From JBBREP01 sp038202885 (lineage in GTDB: Bacteria; Actinomycetota; Acidimicrobiia; IMCC26256; PALSA-610), in the NCBI GenBank assembly GCA_038202885.1, contig JBBREP010000031.1:1-32973 (forward strand): a stretch of DNA of 32,973 nt, given 5' to 3'. Numbering within the stretch: the first letter of the stretch is position 1; every line of letters begins with the position of its first letter. The translations under genes were made by a program, and so were the position numbers. Under the pieces are notes generated by a model, which saw only the letters and a list, made by a program, of their open reading frames with translations, was not told the DNA's origin and ran no database searches. This document shows positions 31,087 to 32,973 of this stretch, one piece after another.

Positions 31087-31923
31087 ATGCTGCATGTCGA
31101 ACACTGGCCTGAGGTCGTTGATCCCGTGCTCGTGTATTCGTTCACTGGTTGGGTCGACGCCGGGCTGGCCGGCATGGGCACGCTCGAATTAGTGATCGAG
31201 CAGCTCGAGGGCGGCGGTGGCGGACGGTTCGGCTCGATCGATCTCACCGACCTGCTCGACCTCCAGCAGACGCGGCCGACGGTGCGCCTCGTCGAGGGCG
31301 ACCTGCGGCGCATCGAGTGGCCGGAGGTCGAACTCTGGTCGGGCCCGCTTGGCCGCGACGTGATCTGCATACGCGGCCCCGAGCCGTCGATCCGCTGGCC
31401 TGCGTTCGCGCAGTGGATCGTCGACATCGCGCGGCACCTCAAGGTGCGCGAGGCGTTTGCGCTGGGCGGCATGCCGGCGGTCGTGACCCATCGTCGACCA
31501 GTTCCCGTACTGGCGTCGGCGACGCGGCGCTCCGTCGCCCAAGAAGTCGGGCCGTTACGTGACGACTATCTCGGCGCGACGGGGCTGAACACCATCGTGC
31601 AGCACGCCCTCGGCGACGCCGGGCTGCGTTCGGTCGCGCTGTGGGCGCAGGTGCCGCAATACGTGTCGGGCTCACCGTCGCCGCCGGCAGTGCGCAGCTT
31701 GGCTGCTCGCCTGCGCGATCTGGCGCGCATCGACATCGATCTCGACGTGCTCGACGCCCGTTCAGCGGCCTATCGCGACAAGGTCGAAGAGGGACTCGCT
31801 GAGCGTCCCGACGTGCTCGCGATCGTCGACCAGATCGACCAGCAACTCGACCAGCGCATTCCCAGCGCCGACGAGCTCGCGAGCGAGATCGAGCAATTCC
31901 TACGCGGCCGCCCCGAGGACTGA
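31087..31923 (+). CDS. PAC2-family protein (proteasome-assembly-chaperone-like fold)
   Basis: 278 residues. VVDPVLVYSFTGWVDAGLAGMGTLELVIEQL is the PAC2 opening (F-x-G-W-x-D-A-G), RDVICIRGPEPSIRWPAFAQWIVDIARHL and AFALGGMPAVVTHRRPVPV follow. VGPLRDDYLGATGLNTIVQHAL, then VALWAQVPQYVSGSPSPPAVRSLAARL, is the region usual in actinobacterial members. Many actinobacteria with this gene have proteasomes, but none is seen here, and the bacterial function is not established. The C-terminus is helical (DQIDQQLDQRIPSADELASEIEQFL). Confidence 0.9.
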   Translation: MLHVEHWPEVVDPVLVYSFTGWVDAGLAGMGTLELVIEQLEGGGGGRFGSIDLTDLLDLQQTRPTVRLVEGDLRRIEWPEVELWSGPLGRDVICIRGPEPSIRWPAFAQWIVDIARHLKVREAFALGGMPAVVTHRRPVPVLASATRRSVAQEVGPLRDDYLGATGLNTIVQHALGDAGLRSVALWAQVPQYVSGSPSPPAVRSLAARLRDLARIDIDLDVLDARSAAYRDKVEEGLAERPDVLAIVDQIDQQLDQRIPSADELASEIEQFLRGRPED

Positions 31924-32078
31924 CGCAAGGACGTGTCCCAACACTTCGACCCCAACTTTTGGTTTTCCTCTGCACTGGGCGGCGTGTAGCGCCGTCGGGT
32001 GCAATCAAACCGCGTTGTGCTGACGGAAGCTCGCAGCGGCGATCGACCAACCTTGTTCCGGTGCGACCGGCTCAGGCG

Positions 32079-32114
32079 ATCGCTCGCAGCGCCGGACGAA
32101 GTAGGCGCAAAAGA
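32079..32114 (-). repeat. Dispersed 3'-flanking repeat, copy D (short)
   Basis: On the minus strand, about a dozen bases after the stop at 32122, CTTTTGCGCCTACTTCG is followed by TCCGGCGCTGCGAGCG. Only the first ~35 bp of the element are present. The rest of the 31924-32121 gap holds no gene I can see. Confidence 0.65.
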
Positions 32115-32121
32115 CAGGCGA

Positions 32122-32769
32122 TCAGACAGTTTCTTTGTCGGATTGGCGCTGTTGGGGGAGCCAGAACACCACTGAAGGTGTGCCCGAACCGCGGGCACGA
32201 TCGGCGGTGCCGCCGAGGCTGCGGGCGACGCGGCGCAGTTCCTCGAGCGCTGCAGCCGATACCTCGAGGCGGTCGAAGCTCATCAGCAACTCGCCCCGCG
32301 AGCGGGCGAGCACGAGTCGCATGTCTCCGCCCGGGAACTCGGCCGCGGCTTGCATCACGGCAACAAGCAGCTCGTGGAAGCGGATCGGGCTCGTGGTGAT
32401 CGCCACGCGCTCGGCGCCCCGCACGACCATATTGCGGTCGCCCAGGACACTCGCGCACTCGGCGACCGCGCCCTCGATGGCCGTGCGCACCAGGATCGTT
32501 TCCTGCGGCTCGCGGCTTTCGATGACGCCGCTGGTCGTGCCGTCGGCGACCATTTCCTCGACGACCTGCTGGAGGCCGTGCGCCAGCGAGCGGGCGCGCA
32601 CCAGCAAATGGGGGTCGAGCAGGGGCGCTTCGGGGCCGATCTGGGACAGGGCAAGGCGCTGCAAGGTCCGCACGGCCTCAGCCAAGGGCTGTTGCAGGCC
32701 ACGCTCCACCTCATCGCGGAGCTGGCGGGCTGCTACTGCTTGGTCGGTCTCGATCTGGGTGATGGCCAT
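32122..32769 (-). CDS. Degenerate histidine-kinase-like protein
   Basis: 215 residues, soluble. The N-terminal 80 residues are two amphipathic helices (QAVAARQLRDEVERGLQQPL, LVRARSLAHGLQQVVEEM) resembling a kinase dimerisation bundle, but there is no HE-x-R phosphoacceptor motif. The second half follows the HATPase order: a strand region VLGDRNMVVRGAERVAITTS, RFHELLVAVMQAAAEFPG where the N box should be, MRLVLARSRGELLMSF, and GSGTPSVVFWLPQ like the G2 loop and last strand. The N-box asparagine and G1 (DxGxG) are missing, so ATP binding is doubtful. ATG 32769 is set by GAGGG 7 nt upstream. The similarity is by pattern only. Confidence 0.55.
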   Translation of the reverse strand: MAITQIETDQAVAARQLRDEVERGLQQPLAEAVRTLQRLALSQIGPEAPLLDPHLLVRARSLAHGLQQVVEEMVADGTTSGVIESREPQETILVRTAIEGAVAECASVLGDRNMVVRGAERVAITTSPIRFHELLVAVMQAAAEFPGGDMRLVLARSRGELLMSFDRLEVSAAALEELRRVARSLGGTADRARGSGTPSVVFWLPQQRQSDKETV

Positions 32770-32845
32770 ACGTCGTCCCTCGGGGTCGTTACTGAGCATC
32801 GGACCCCTGCCGACCACCCTTGAGTTACGTCGGACCCAAGTGAGA

Positions 32846-32973
32846 CGCCTGTCTCTGGCGACGGCTCCGCCTGTCTCTGGCGACGGCTCCGCCTGTCTCT
32901 GGCGACGGCTCCGCCTGTCTCTGGCGACGGCTCCGCCTGTCTCTGGCGACGGCTCCGCCTGTCTCTGGCGACG
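32846..32973. repeat. 22-bp tandem repeat, about 5.8 copies, running off the window
   Basis: The unit CGCCTGTCTCTGG followed by CGACGGCTC repeats without visible change from 32846 to the last base. Within each copy GGCG and the next CGCC flank ACGGCTC, so every unit can form a small hairpin. There are no spacers, so this is not CRISPR. It lies upstream of the kinase-like gene (start 32769). Confidence 0.9.

Noticed and set aside
31960..32010. GGCGGCG...CGCC stem as a terminator for the PAC2 gene
   Set aside because: The stem is short and imperfect and no T-run follows.
32846..32973. Possible CRISPR array
   Set aside because: Repeats are directly adjacent with no spacers, so it is a simple tandem repeat.

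Overview
The window is GC-rich, densely coded chromosomal DNA, most likely from a high-GC actinobacterium. Genes pointing that way are an alpha-methylacyl-CoA racemase, two luciferase-like (probably F420-dependent) oxidoreductases, a UvrD2-type helicase with an HRDC tail, a DUF222/13E12-type gene under an SOS box, and many leaderless-type starts. An acidimicrobial lineage is my guess from overall gene style; no rRNA, tRNA or clear taxonomic marker is present.

Layout. 1-452 holds the 5' part of a frameshifted DUF222 gene behind a near-perfect promoter whose spacer is a LexA box. 605-2903 carries an ABM monooxygenase-like protein and two aminoglycoside-phosphotransferase-fold kinases. 3048-7085 has two back-to-back divergent OmpR-type two-component systems; the plus-strand one continues by overlapping stop/start into ribB, followed by a GT-C-like membrane protein. 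9100-12405 holds a lipocalin-like protein, an SMP-30 lactonase and the racemase. 12456-17469 runs purK, rmuC, a LemA-like protein, a secreted nuclease and a PLP decarboxylase. 17479-20811 contains the helicase, a promoter-to-terminator unit with a 27-codon mini-ORF, and a YgjP-type metallopeptidase. 20838-28988 has a PH-domain protein, a sulfatase-galactokinase-HIT operon, a DUF6159-like membrane protein, a galT-kinase operon and a GNAT acetyltransferase. 29122-32769 has two overlapping luciferase-like oxidoreductases, a PAC2 protein and a degenerate histidine-kinase-like protein. A 22-bp tandem repeat runs off the right edge.

Most of the window is housekeeping or lipid/sugar metabolism, with no prophage, transposon or CRISPR array. 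The less ordinary signals are regulatory and structural. Fifteen starts have a -10 hexamer 6-8 nt upstream, which predicts leaderless mRNAs. A repeat family occurs four times, each time in sense orientation just 3' of a transcription unit. A mini-ORF overlaps an intrinsic terminator upstream of the helicase. One of two galactokinase-like proteins lacks the acidic residue that normally contacts the sugar's 6-hydroxyl.
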